A stretch of 62,024 nt of DNA from a virus, in IMG/VR virus record IMGVR_UViG_3300031753_000006, positions 1 to 62,024 of that record, one strand, 5' to 3'. Made by a program: the position numbers and the translations under genes. The notes below the pieces were generated by a model. That model was not told the DNA's origin. It was given only the letters and a program-made list of their open reading frames with translations, and ran no database searches. This document shows, piece after piece, positions 1 through 6,597 of the stretch. Numbering within the stretch: the first letter of the stretch is position 1; each line of letters starts with the position of its first letter.

Positions 1-126
1 CTCGTCCCAGTCGTCAAACTCACTCGTCGTAGGCATCGTGAGATGCTCGCTGAGTCTGCCATGTCAGGTAAACTCCGGGCTATCGATCGTAGGTATGGCT
101 TACGTGATGAGCCGAGTGATACCTAA
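1..126 (+). CDS. 3' end of the zinc-ribbon gene that crosses the circular joint
   Basis: Bases 1-123 encode the last 41 residues of the 68-residue protein given complete at 61817-62023, followed by TAA at 124-126. It is the same gene seen twice because of the terminal repeat. The tail is Arg-rich and basic and ends EPSDT. It should not be counted as a separate gene. Confidence 0.85.
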   Translation, partial: LVPVVKLTRRRHREMLAESAMSGKLRAIDRRYGLRDEPSDT

Positions 127-127
127 T
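1..127. repeat. Terminal direct repeat, left copy
   Basis: Bases 1-127 are identical to bases 61898-62024. A 127-bp exact end overlap is what a k=127 assembly graph leaves on a circular or terminally redundant molecule, so it most likely marks circular closure rather than a biological terminal repeat. A true short direct terminal repeat cannot be excluded without read data. Unique length after joining is 61,897 bp. Confidence 0.95.
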
Positions 128-311
128 CAAGGAAAGCCACTGTCGAACTGTCCCGCGTCGGGCTGTCCACCACTGCGGCTGTCGATTCGTCCGTGAGCAC
201 GATCACCGTCGGCCGCGCGTCCGTCACCAGGCGCGCCCAATCGAACGAGACTAGCTGCGACCGCTTGATGAATAGCACCTGCACCGCACTTGCGTCTGTC
301 TGTCCGGTCAT
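123..311 (-). CDS. Hypothetical protein, 62 aa
   Basis: A minus-strand frame of 62 codons converging on the zinc-ribbon gene, with the two stops overlapping at 123-126. I place the start at the ATG at 311 because a TATCCT box lies 8 nt upstream on that strand, the spacing seen before many other genes here. The protein begins MTGQTDASAVQVLF and has a short hydrophobic core (PTVIVL). I recognise no family. It could be a chance frame; base composition fits coding only moderately. Confidence 0.5.
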   Translation of the reverse strand: MTGQTDASAVQVLFIKRSQLVSFDWARLVTDARPTVIVLTDESTAAVVDSPTRDSSTVAFLD

Positions 312-734
312 ACGAGCGTAGGATAGCACGGCCAGCCGCTCGTGCGCACAAAGCAACGCCGCGCGCTACCTTATGTGGATGCGCCGCGCGAGTTACTACA
401 CTTGTAGGATGGCGCTTGGCCCTCCGCTTGCGCTTGCTTACGCGCGCTCGTTCGGTCGATCGGACGTGCGATCACTTGGACGTGCATTGACCCGATCGTG
501 CCGTCATTGTTTCGGGGCCGGCGAGGGTACAGGCGGGAAGGCGGCTTGGGCGGCCACGGCTGTATAAAAAATTCAACAATTTGGAGTGATAACGTTAGAT
601 ATGACGTCGTCCGAAATTTACTACGTTTTTCTGACAATACACGCGAGCGAAGTGTGTAGTGGGCGGTGGGTGATAGGCTCCGCTCTCTCGTTGGCTCGCT
701 TGCGCTCACCTCCTCGTTCGCTCCGCAATTGTTC
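312..734. other. Long intergenic region ahead of the late operon
   Basis: About 420 bp without a convincing gene, the longest gap in the genome. It holds GC-rich stretches with repeated GCTCG/CGCTC words and one AT-rich island near 565-640 (TATAAAAAATTCAACAA and surroundings). Antisense frames exist but lack start signals and look low-complexity (Arg/Ser-rich). Position upstream of the main late promoter suggests a control region. A second origin or a packaging site is possible but not shown. Confidence 0.6.
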
Positions 735-763
735 TTGACTTCGGTCAACTATTCTTGCATACT
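735..763 (+). promoter_or_regulatory. Sigma70-type promoter of the late operon
   Basis: TTGACT at 735-740, a 17-base spacer and CATACT at 758-763. The start point would fall near 770, just before a GGAGG ribosome binding site at 771-775 and the ATG at 783. This is one of the best -35/-10 pairs in the window and stands at the head of the 33-kb plus-strand gene block. Confidence 0.7.
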
Positions 764-782
764 CTTCCTCGGAGGTTCTTTG

Positions 783-884
783 ATGCGCACTTGGCAAGAC
801 TGGCTGTTCCTTCCGTTCGCGCCGATCCTTTACGTTTACTGGGTTTACTTCCCGCCGTGCGATAGTCCAGACGGCTGTCAATAG
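783..884 (+). CDS. Micro membrane protein, 33 aa
   Basis: ATG at 783 has a strong GGAGG ribosome binding site 7 nt upstream and a promoter ahead of it, so this short frame is probably translated. The peptide is MRTWQDWLFLPFAPILYVYW followed by VYFPPCDSPDGCQ: one aromatic hydrophobic segment (about residues 7-22) and a short polar tail with two cysteines. A single-span membrane peptide is likely. Function unknown; small lysis or entry-exclusion proteins have this look. Confidence 0.6.
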   Translation: MRTWQDWLFLPFAPILYVYWVYFPPCDSPDGCQ

Positions 885-896
885 TAGACAACCCAC

Positions 897-1745
897 ATGT
901 CGGCCACATCCAAGGGCGCCTCGCTTCTTCAGTACAAGCTAGTTGACGGCGAGTGCCACGGTTATGTGGCCGAGTACCATCTCGCGACCTCACTCATCAA
1001 CTCCCAGATCGATTCACTGGCCAAGCGCGGCTACACTTGGCTGCGCCTCTGCATCCCTTACTGGCACGGCCTGAACGACGGACTTACGATGGATTCGACT
1101 GGCGGCACCCTCTCGCCACAACAGATGTCCAACCTCGCCGCGGTCATATCTTACGCAAAATCGGCCGGTTTTGAGCACGTTATGACCGTTCTGCTGCCCG
1201 AGGGACCGGACGATTCCCTCCACAACTGGAAGTCATGGGACGAAGCCTACTACGAGGAGTCGTGGATTCTGACTTGCGCGATTCGCAAGATTCTCGCCGC
1301 GGGCGGCCTTCCATTCGTGATCGAGATGAATGAGGGCGTGTGGGATCCCTCCACACTCTGGGGTCAGTTCAACAAACGGTGGTGGATCGATTACACTTCC
1401 ACGTTCGGCGACCGATCGAACGGAAATCATGTAGACGATGCGACCGTCAGCTTCGTGCCGACACAGATGCAGTGGATTAGCGAGATCTTTTCCGGCAATC
1501 TGCCCGGTGGCCTGTTCGTTCACGAGTACCACGATCAAGACTTCCCCGGTGCCACATGCGTGGCCGACGTTCATCGCGCGGTCAAGGCGCGGATGTACAC
1601 AGTTCCAGGCAGCCCGATTCTACACGTGGGCGAGACTTTCTGCGATTACACGACCTTGCGTGAATTGGGCAATTTCAATCCTCCTGTGATTATCGAATGG
1701 CCGCTGACAGCCGATGGTAACGTCGTGCAGAACGTGATACTGTGA
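897..1745 (+). CDS. Glycoside-hydrolase-like TIM-barrel protein
   Basis: A 282-residue protein with the layout of a clan GH-A glycosidase. An Asn-Glu pair follows a hydrophobic strand (VIEMNEGVWD, N145-E146; usual acid/base site on strand 4). A late strand carries a lone Glu (LHVGETF, E246; usual nucleophile on strand 7). HEYHD lies at 209-213 between them. There is no signal peptide, so it is probably virion-borne or released at lysis to act on host or capsule polysaccharide. It is the first large gene of the late operon, and no ribosome binding site is evident. Family and substrate cannot be set by eye. Confidence 0.6.
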   Translation: MSATSKGASLLQYKLVDGECHGYVAEYHLATSLINSQIDSLAKRGYTWLRLCIPYWHGLNDGLTMDSTGGTLSPQQMSNLAAVISYAKSAGFEHVMTVLLPEGPDDSLHNWKSWDEAYYEESWILTCAIRKILAAGGLPFVIEMNEGVWDPSTLWGQFNKRWWIDYTSTFGDRSNGNHVDDATVSFVPTQMQWISEIFSGNLPGGLFVHEYHDQDFPGATCVADVHRAVKARMYTVPGSPILHVGETFCDYTTLRELGNFNPPVIIEWPLTADGNVVQNVIL

Positions 1746-1972
1746 TGCGGAGATTGGCCGTCCTATTCGCCGCATCTGCCTTGTTTGCCGCGCCTACCAA
1801 GGTCGACGTCGTCCAGCTCTGGAACGACCTCGCCACTCAATCGGCAGTCTGGGTGACTCTCCAACAAGAGGTCGAACGAACTCCCGGCATATCGCCCATT
1901 CGATCGCAGCGCCAATGGGAGATTGTCCGGCGGGCATTTCATGAGGTCGACGTTGCTGTCCGCGCGCAATGA
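1745..1972 (+). CDS. Exported small protein, 75 aa
   Basis: Starts at the ATG of a TGATG stop/start overlap with the glycosidase-like gene, so translation is probably coupled. The N-terminus MRRLAVLFAASALFAAPT is a clear Sec signal peptide with likely cleavage near residue 16. The mature part (about 58 residues) is helical and charged, with no cysteines. It is the first of several exported proteins in this region. Function unknown. Confidence 0.65.
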   Translation: MRRLAVLFAASALFAAPTKVDVVQLWNDLATQSAVWVTLQQEVERTPGISPIRSQRQWEIVRRAFHEVDVAVRAQ

Positions 1973-1986
1973 TGTAAACTCAGATT
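1953..1986 (+). promoter_or_regulatory. Leaderless promoter before the 41-aa gene
   Basis: TTGCTG at 1953-1958, a 16-base spacer, TAAACT at 1975-1980, then exactly 6 nt (CAGATT) to the ATG at 1987. There is no ribosome binding site. The transcript would begin at or within a base or two of the start codon. Confidence 0.65.
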
Positions 1987-2112
1987 ATGGACGACAAAAA
2001 AGTATCCAAGTCCGGCAAGGACATGAAGCTGAAACTGAAGGTCAAGATGAAAGTCCCAATGGGCATGGCTGGCAAGGCTCCGTCCGTGTCAATGGGCAAG
2101 AAGGGTAAATGA
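1987..2112 (+). CDS. Lys/Met-rich basic micro protein, 41 aa
   Basis: Begins MDDKKVSKSGKDMKLKLKVK and ends in MGKKGK; strongly positive and without hydrophobic segments. The start is fixed by the TAAACT box 6 nt upstream. Its stop overlaps the next ATG as ATGA. Similar Lys/Gly-rich short proteins occur later (12035-12232, 21497-21751) and may coat DNA or bind virion parts. Function unknown. Confidence 0.6.
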   Translation: MDDKKVSKSGKDMKLKLKVKMKVPMGMAGKAPSVSMGKKGK

Positions 2113-2273
2113 AGTTTCGGCCGACCGTCTACGTACGGGATTTGGTTTTGTGGTGCGCAATCGGCCTGCTGGGCGTGATGCTGTACACCGAACATAAGTC
2201 CGCTCGAGAGTTCGAGACAGCGACCCGACAGGGAGTCGAACATGCCCTCCAGCAACTCTTCAATCGGCAGTAA
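2109..2273 (+). CDS. Small membrane protein, 54 aa
   Basis: ATGA overlap with the preceding gene. One membrane span (LVLWCAIGLLGVMLYT, about residues 12-27) is followed by a charged amphipathic helix ending QQLFNRQ. Size and layout suit a holin-like or inner-membrane spanin-like protein, but this is inference. It overlaps another small membrane frame at 2242. Confidence 0.5.
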   Translation: MKFRPTVYVRDLVLWCAIGLLGVMLYTEHKSAREFETATRQGVEHALQQLFNRQ

Positions 2274-2403
2274 GCTGCGCGAGGCCTTCCTAGGGTCGAG
2301 CCACCCGGTGTACCATTTTATTGTACTCACGCTGGCTCTTTATGTTGCCGTTAAGGTTCACCGCTGCCATTCTACTTGCCATCGCCAGCCTAGTTCTCGC
2401 TGA
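2242..2403 (+). CDS. Small membrane protein, 53 aa, overlapping
   Basis: Starts inside the previous gene in another frame (ATG at 2242) and encodes MPSSNSSIGSKLREAFLGSS, then one span (HFIVLTLALYVAVKV) and a basic His/Arg/Cys tail. The nested arrangement with 2109-2273 recalls overlapping lysis genes, but no lipobox is present. No clear ribosome binding site. It may be real or fortuitous. Confidence 0.4.
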   Translation: MPSSNSSIGSKLREAFLGSSHPVYHFIVLTLALYVAVKVHRCHSTCHRQPSSR

Positions 2404-2539
2404 CTCCTTCCAGTCCACCTCCGCACCCTCCGTGGTAAACTGTGGGCATGAAGCGTCTTGTTGCCGCTGTAGTAGTTGTCCTCATCGGAATTGTCATGAT
2501 GATTCCGACCGCCGCCCAATCGGTCCTCACGTCGAATGA
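2342..2539 (+). CDS. Possible exported Cys-rich protein, 65 aa
   Basis: Frame beginning MLPLRFTAAILLAIASLVLA, a good signal-peptide-like start. The tail after residue 33 has six cysteines within about 20 residues. It overlaps 2242-2403 and the start of the gene at 2448 in different frames, so at least one of the three is probably not real. The Cys-rich tail may be only the shadow of the signal-peptide codons of the 2448 gene. Kept as a low-confidence call. Confidence 0.25.
   Translation: MLPLRFTAAILLAIASLVLADSFQSTSAPSVVNCGHEASCCRCSSCPHRNCHDDSDRRPIGPHVE
2436..2447 (+). promoter_or_regulatory. Leaderless -10 box (TAAACT + 6 nt + ATG)
   Basis: TAAACT at 2436-2441 and GTGGGC before the ATG at 2448, with no ribosome binding site. 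Same box and spacing as at 1975 and 32290. I see no convincing -35. Confidence 0.55.
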
Positions 2540-2801
2540 CACGGTGCTCACTGGGCAGCAAACTGTCACATCCACAGCCACTAGTCTTGGCACGGCCGCC
2601 ACGGGTGGTATCAAAACCCTCTGTGTTGTTGCCGCGCACGGAAATGGCACCGCGATTGAGGTCGGCGGATCGAACGTGACAACGTCCAACGGTCTGATCC
2701 TCAATGCTGATCAATCCTGGTGCATCAACGTCAAGAACCTGAACGCGGTCTTCGTGGTCGGATCGGCCGGCGGCAATGTTTCTTGGGGCGCGACCAAGTG
2801 A
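2448..2801 (+). CDS. Exported beta-rich protein, 117 aa
   Basis: Start ATG at 2448 follows a TAAACT box by 6 nt; an in-frame GTG two codons upstream is less likely. Residues 1-22 (MKRLVAAVVVVLIGIVMMIP...) are a signal peptide ending TAAQS. The mature domain is Gly/Thr/Val-rich beta sandwich, with GTAIEVGGSNVTTSNGL and QSWCINVKNLNAVFVVG. That resembles the small receptor-facing sandwich domains of phage tails, but here it is made for export. Two cysteines (in TLCVV and SWCIN) could form a disulfide. Function unknown. Confidence 0.65.
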   Translation: MKRLVAAVVVVLIGIVMMIPTAAQSVLTSNDTVLTGQQTVTSTATSLGTAATGGIKTLCVVAAHGNGTAIEVGGSNVTTSNGLILNADQSWCINVKNLNAVFVVGSAGGNVSWGATK

Positions 2802-2807
2802 GGTGGC

Positions 2808-3539
2808 ATGAGAAAATTAATCTACAGCGCGTGTGCGATTCTCATTCTTTCGGCCGTTCTAAGCGGCGATAGTTTCAGCGGCGGCAGCGGATCCGGCGGC
2901 ACTACAGTCACGGTCGCGGCTCCCTACATCACGGTTGGCGGCGTCAAAGTCGTAATGGCAACCGGCTGGCCGTTCACAGCGTTCTTTAGTGGGTCATTCC
3001 TAGACGCTACAACCTCAACTCTAACCGCAGGTACAAATGGCTCCGAGTTAATGTCCTGTGTATGTAGCAACGCCAACTCATGGTACTCAATCTCCGCAAC
3101 AACTAGTGTAGAAGCGGAGATCGGTGGGCTAACCGCTGACAGTAACGCCGTAACAGCCCAATATACCGGCGGGATTTGGATGTGTGATACAACAAACGGT
3201 AAGCTCTATTCTCTTGAAACCGTGACTAACGCTGCCTCAGCTAGTTCTGGACTTATTTATGTTCAACTAGTCTCTTGGACATTGGCGGCGTGTGCAGGAA
3301 CTCCTTCTGCACCTACTGCATTAGGTCAGTTCCAAATTGTCCCCGCGTCCCCTTTGCATTTTAAATTATCCAAATCAGCGAGCAACCTTATTACCCAAAC
3401 CAGCATGGATGCTGGACAGACCTACACCCAATTAGACTCGAGAGCAATCGGAACAATAACCAAAGGCGGAGTTCACGTCCGCACGGGCAGCGCAAGCACG
3501 ACCGTAAATATGACGGTACTTTCGGTTGTTGTAACCTAA
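2808..3539 (+). CDS. Exported Ser/Thr-rich protein, 243 aa
   Basis: ATG at 2808 with GAGG 6 nt upstream. An N-terminal signal peptide (MRKLIYSACAILILSAVLSG) is followed by a Gly/Ser linker (SGGSGSGGTTVTV) and a long beta-rich Ser/Thr/Ala domain with five cysteines (two in the MSCVCSN stretch). Codon use is visibly more A/T-rich (CTA, ACA, AAC, ATA) than in the virion genes, and this continues into the next gene, suggesting recent transfer of the pair. No family recognised. Confidence 0.65.
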   Translation: MRKLIYSACAILILSAVLSGDSFSGGSGSGGTTVTVAAPYITVGGVKVVMATGWPFTAFFSGSFLDATTSTLTAGTNGSELMSCVCSNANSWYSISATTSVEAEIGGLTADSNAVTAQYTGGIWMCDTTNGKLYSLETVTNAASASSGLIYVQLVSWTLAACAGTPSAPTALGQFQIVPASPLHFKLSKSASNLITQTSMDAGQTYTQLDSRAIGTITKGGVHVRTGSASTTVNMTVLSVVVT

Positions 3540-3547
3540 TTCCCGTC

Positions 3548-5020
3548 ATGAAAACCCTAATCCTATTAGCCATATATCTTGTTAATAGCGACCTCAACCA
3601 AACTGGAGCGTTTTCGGATACAACGCTAACTACGTCTAACGTAAATACCTCCACGTTTGGGAAGGTCAGTTCCTACCACGTAGACGTCCCCACATTCACC
3701 CAACCTATCATAGCGCCCTCGATTGTCATAAACGGGACACCCCGTGACCTACTTCTGTTTACAACAATGACAAATAAGGTGTACGCGTTTGATGCGAATA
3801 GTTTTGGGTTACCGATTTGGAAAGTCACGCTTGGGACCACGAGAAGTATCTTCCCCTCTCGAGGCGTGGGAAATGAGACTAGGTGGACTGAAATAGGAAT
3901 TTTAGGTGCCCCCGCCGTTGATACTTCGTTGAATGCACTTTTTGTTGTCGCTGCTCTGCCCGCTACGTATCGTCTTTTTAAGGTATCCCTTCTAGATGGA
4001 TCGATCATAAATAGCACCGACATAACCGGTCAGGTTACCGGTACGGGTGATAGCGGAGATATGGTTGTGGGTGGTAAACTGCAATTCTCCGCCGCACAAC
4101 ATCTCCAAAGAACCGGCCTAACCATCGCAAATGGGAATGTCTATATCTGCTTCGGCTCGTTAGAAGACACCCGGCCTTGGCATGGGTGGGTCTTTGCGTA
4201 TACTGAATCCAACCTATCCCAAGTCGGTGTTTTTTGTACTACTCCATCGTCTTTTGGAGGGGGGATTTGGCAATCCGGCGGTGCGCCCTCCGTTGATGGT
4301 TCAGGAAACGTCTATGTTGTAACTGGAAACGGTAATTCCATTTCAGATGGTGTTGAATTAGGAGAGTCTATACTTAAACTAAGCCCAACACTTTCCCTTC
4401 TCGATTGGTTTACTACATCCTCCTTTTCAACCCTCGATCCCATAGATGCTGATATTTCTTCTGGTAGAGCAATACTCATCCCCGGTACGTCAAAAGTAAC
4501 GGCCGCTGGCAAGGACTTCACTGTTTACTCAGCGGACACGGCCTGCATGGGACACCTACAGGGATCGAATATCAACTGCACACTACAAACGTTCAAATCC
4601 AACGTAGCGGGTGTAGTCTCAGATACAACCGGCTCATATGGGAGTGTCCTAGTAAACAACAAACTCTACGTACCCACTACCGATGGTTCCATTTACGGAT
4701 TCACAGTCTCGTCCGGTGTGTTTAGCGTAACCCCACTAGCAACCCAACTGAACACCTACGGATTTCCAGGCACGGCGCAGATTTCCTCCTCTAACGGTAT
4801 AATCTGGACAGTCACGTCTACAAACGACAGTCACCTCAACCCCGCTAGCGGAACTCTGCGCGCCCTAAACGCCAGTACCCTAACCGAACTGTGGAACTCA
4901 GACCAAACTCCCGGTGATACTTTAGGGCACATGGTTAAATATGTCGGCCCAACTGTATACAACGGCAAAGTCTACGTACCCAACCAAGACGGGCAGATCC
5001 AGGTGTATGGGCTACGTTAA
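3548..5020 (+). CDS. Secreted PQQ-type beta-propeller protein (host-like)
   Basis: A 490-residue protein with a short hydrophobic start (MKTLILLAIYLVNS) and repeated propeller-blade motifs: KVYAFDANS near 76, NVYICFG near 196, NVYVVTGNG near 260, KLYVPTTDGSIYGF near 376 and KVYVPNQDGQIQVYG at the end. The N-terminal pattern 'NVNTSTFGKV...QPI' is one I associate with large secreted propeller families of Acidobacteria and related soil bacteria. No enzyme active site is evident; such propellers are often scaffolds or quinone-independent. Codon use is A/T-shifted like 2808-3539. Probably a moron gene of host origin. Confidence 0.65.
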   Translation: MKTLILLAIYLVNSDLNQTGAFSDTTLTTSNVNTSTFGKVSSYHVDVPTFTQPIIAPSIVINGTPRDLLLFTTMTNKVYAFDANSFGLPIWKVTLGTTRSIFPSRGVGNETRWTEIGILGAPAVDTSLNALFVVAALPATYRLFKVSLLDGSIINSTDITGQVTGTGDSGDMVVGGKLQFSAAQHLQRTGLTIANGNVYICFGSLEDTRPWHGWVFAYTESNLSQVGVFCTTPSSFGGGIWQSGGAPSVDGSGNVYVVTGNGNSISDGVELGESILKLSPTLSLLDWFTTSSFSTLDPIDADISSGRAILIPGTSKVTAAGKDFTVYSADTACMGHLQGSNINCTLQTFKSNVAGVVSDTTGSYGSVLVNNKLYVPTTDGSIYGFTVSSGVFSVTPLATQLNTYGFPGTAQISSSNGIIWTVTSTNDSHLNPASGTLRALNASTLTELWNSDQTPGDTLGHMVKYVGPTVYNGKVYVPNQDGQIQVYGLR

Positions 5021-5032
5021 ACTGAGATCGTA
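5018..5032 (+). promoter_or_regulatory. Near-leaderless -10 box (TAAACT + 9 nt + ATG)
   Basis: TAAACT at 5018-5023 lies 9 nt before the ATG at 5033. Its first three bases are the TAA stop of the propeller gene, so the box is written into the end of the previous gene. No clear -35. Confidence 0.45.
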
Positions 5033-5680
5033 ATGACCAAAACGCTCTCACAGACCTCTCCGCGCGGCCTTGTACCTTCTGGCGCATCTGACGTTGTCTA
5101 CCAAGAATTCCTCGACAAGCTCCACGTTCGCGACAAAGACTCGACTGGACAAATCGTTCGGGAGGCATTGGCTTCGTCCGGCGACCCGCGTTTCCGCGCT
5201 TTCCTCGAGTACACGATGGGCGGCAACCCGCGCCTCTCTCTTGCCCATGTAGCCAAGCAGTGCCAGATCGACATGCTGGAATTCCAAGCATTCTGGCGGG
5301 ACGCGCGAGTTAATCAATCGATCAACAAAGCGATCGACAATCTGCCTGTTCTGACGCAGGATATGATCGACGATGCGCGGACGGATGAGACAACCTGCCC
5401 AGCATGCGACGGCACCGGACAGATCGAGCGCGAGGGCAAGCCCGCGAAGATATGTGCGAATTGTCTCGGCAAGGGTGTAGTGCGGACGGTCGGCGACAAG
5501 CATTCGCGCGACAAATTGCTAGAAATGACGGGCGTGATCAAGAAAGAGGCGCCTGTCCAAGTCAACCTGAACATGCGCGGGATTGGCATGGAAGCCGCGG
5601 CAGCCAAACTGAACAAGGCCGTGCCGTTTGACCTCGACATCGAAGCAGAAACCGTTGACATCCCAGCCGATCCAGAGTAG
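5033..5680 (+). CDS. terS: Putative small terminase subunit with DnaJ-type zinc finger
   Basis: A 215-residue protein shortly upstream of the large terminase. Residues 45-115 are helical and fit an HTH/DNA-recognition domain (HVAKQCQIDMLEFQAFWRD). Two CxxCxGxG-like motifs follow, CPACDGTGQI (C122, C125) and CANCLGKGVV (C141, C144), forming a DnaJ-like zinc site. The acidic tail ends DIPADPE. Small terminases bind pac DNA and activate the motor; a zinc finger is an unusual but reasonable DNA-binding add-on. Assignment rests on position and architecture, not on a recognised signature. Confidence 0.5.
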   Translation: MTKTLSQTSPRGLVPSGASDVVYQEFLDKLHVRDKDSTGQIVREALASSGDPRFRAFLEYTMGGNPRLSLAHVAKQCQIDMLEFQAFWRDARVNQSINKAIDNLPVLTQDMIDDARTDETTCPACDGTGQIEREGKPAKICANCLGKGVVRTVGDKHSRDKLLEMTGVIKKEAPVQVNLNMRGIGMEAAAAKLNKAVPFDLDIEAETVDIPADPE

Positions 5681-5689
5681 ACTCGGTAC
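5655..5689 (+). promoter_or_regulatory. Full sigma70 leaderless promoter
   Basis: TTGACA at 5655-5660, a 17-base spacer, TAGACT at 5678-5683, then 6 nt (CGGTAC) to the ATG at 5690. The whole promoter sits in the last codons of the previous gene, and its -10 includes that gene's TAG stop. This is the clearest leaderless promoter of the genome because both hexamers and the spacing are near consensus. Confidence 0.8.
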
Positions 5690-6325
5690 ATGCGTAAACT
5701 GCTCGTGTTGTTCGTGACGTTTGCCACTGCTCCTCTGTTTGCACAGGCGACCGCCCTCACATTGAGTCTGGCCGGACCTACCATCTTCAAACCCGCTGGC
5801 ACTGTCGTTCTCAACCTCGCTCTTTCAGGGTCTAGCGGCGCGAACATATCTGGCGTCCAGTTCACCGTCCCAGCGCCCGGTGGATCGACCGTCGTAATGG
5901 CCGGCGCGGCGTCCACTGCGGCGAGCAAACAAGTTACGTGCAATCAAGCCGCGACTGGAACTTTGCCGCTGACGTGTATCGCGGTGGGTTTGAACAACGC
6001 GACGTTCTCTGATGGGGTGGTGGCGGTGTTGACCGTGACCTTGCCGAATCCGATCGTGCAGGGTCTGACGTGGACAATGCCTACTATAGTGGCGTCAACT
6101 GTCGGCGCCCAAGTGACCGCGACCTCAGCCGCGCCGACAAATCCTTGTAACATCACCGGCAGTGGGACGGTTGGGACAGCGGACATGACTGCGTCGATCT
6201 CACAGGCTCTGAATGCGGCCGTCTCGTGTGTGGATCTAACGGGAGATGGTGTCTGTAATATCTTCGATGTGGTGAGAGTTGTGATTGCCGCGCAGCCGTC
6301 TGGTGTGTGCAAAGTCGGGCCGTAA
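5690..6325 (+). CDS. Exported cohesin/dockerin-like protein
   Basis: A 211-residue protein. The signal peptide MRKLLVLFVTFATAPLFAQA is followed by a beta-sandwich (about 22-145) of cohesin-like pattern (LTLSLAGPTIFKPAGTVVLN). A dockerin-type segment spans 155-205; its calcium loop is DLTGDGVCNIFD (D182, T184, D186, D193), and the partner half GTVGTADM is degenerate. Cohesin-dockerin pairs hold extracellular complexes together. Small secreted proteins with this domain order occur in Acidobacteria. Transcribed from its own leaderless promoter. Probably acquired from a host; what it binds is unknown. Confidence 0.6.
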   Translation: MRKLLVLFVTFATAPLFAQATALTLSLAGPTIFKPAGTVVLNLALSGSSGANISGVQFTVPAPGGSTVVMAGAASTAASKQVTCNQAATGTLPLTCIAVGLNNATFSDGVVAVLTVTLPNPIVQGLTWTMPTIVASTVGAQVTATSAAPTNPCNITGSGTVGTADMTASISQALNAAVSCVDLTGDGVCNIFDVVRVVIAAQPSGVCKVGP

Positions 6326-6597
6326 TGATCCGCGCCCTCCTCGCCTTATTCCGCCCGCTGTACACAATCGCCAAGGAGTTGGCGATCATACGTGAGTTGT
6401 ACGAGTTGGAGTTACGAGAGCGGCACGTTAACCCACAATGGGCGCCGATGCCGCTGTCTCGAGTCACTGAAAAACCGAAGAAGGGAGACGTGGAGGTCAA
6501 CTACTTCGACGAGAATGCGGATCAGCGCAAACACAAACAAGTGGATTGGGAAGACGAGGATGAGTTCGATCCCGGCGGTTGGTCTGGAGCTTCTTAG
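6325..6597 (+). CDS. Hypothetical protein between terminase genes, 90 aa
   Basis: TAATG overlap with the dockerin-like gene. The N-terminal 35 residues form an amphipathic to hydrophobic helix (MIRALLALFRPLYTIAKELA); the rest is polar and acidic (VDWEDEDEFDPGG). No family recognised. It sits between dockerin-like protein and large terminase and ends in a TAGTG overlap with the latter, implying translational coupling. It could assist packaging or membrane association. Confidence 0.6.
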   Translation: MIRALLALFRPLYTIAKELAIIRELYELELRERHVNPQWAPMPLSRVTEKPKKGDVEVNYFDENADQRKHKQVDWEDEDEFDPGGWSGAS

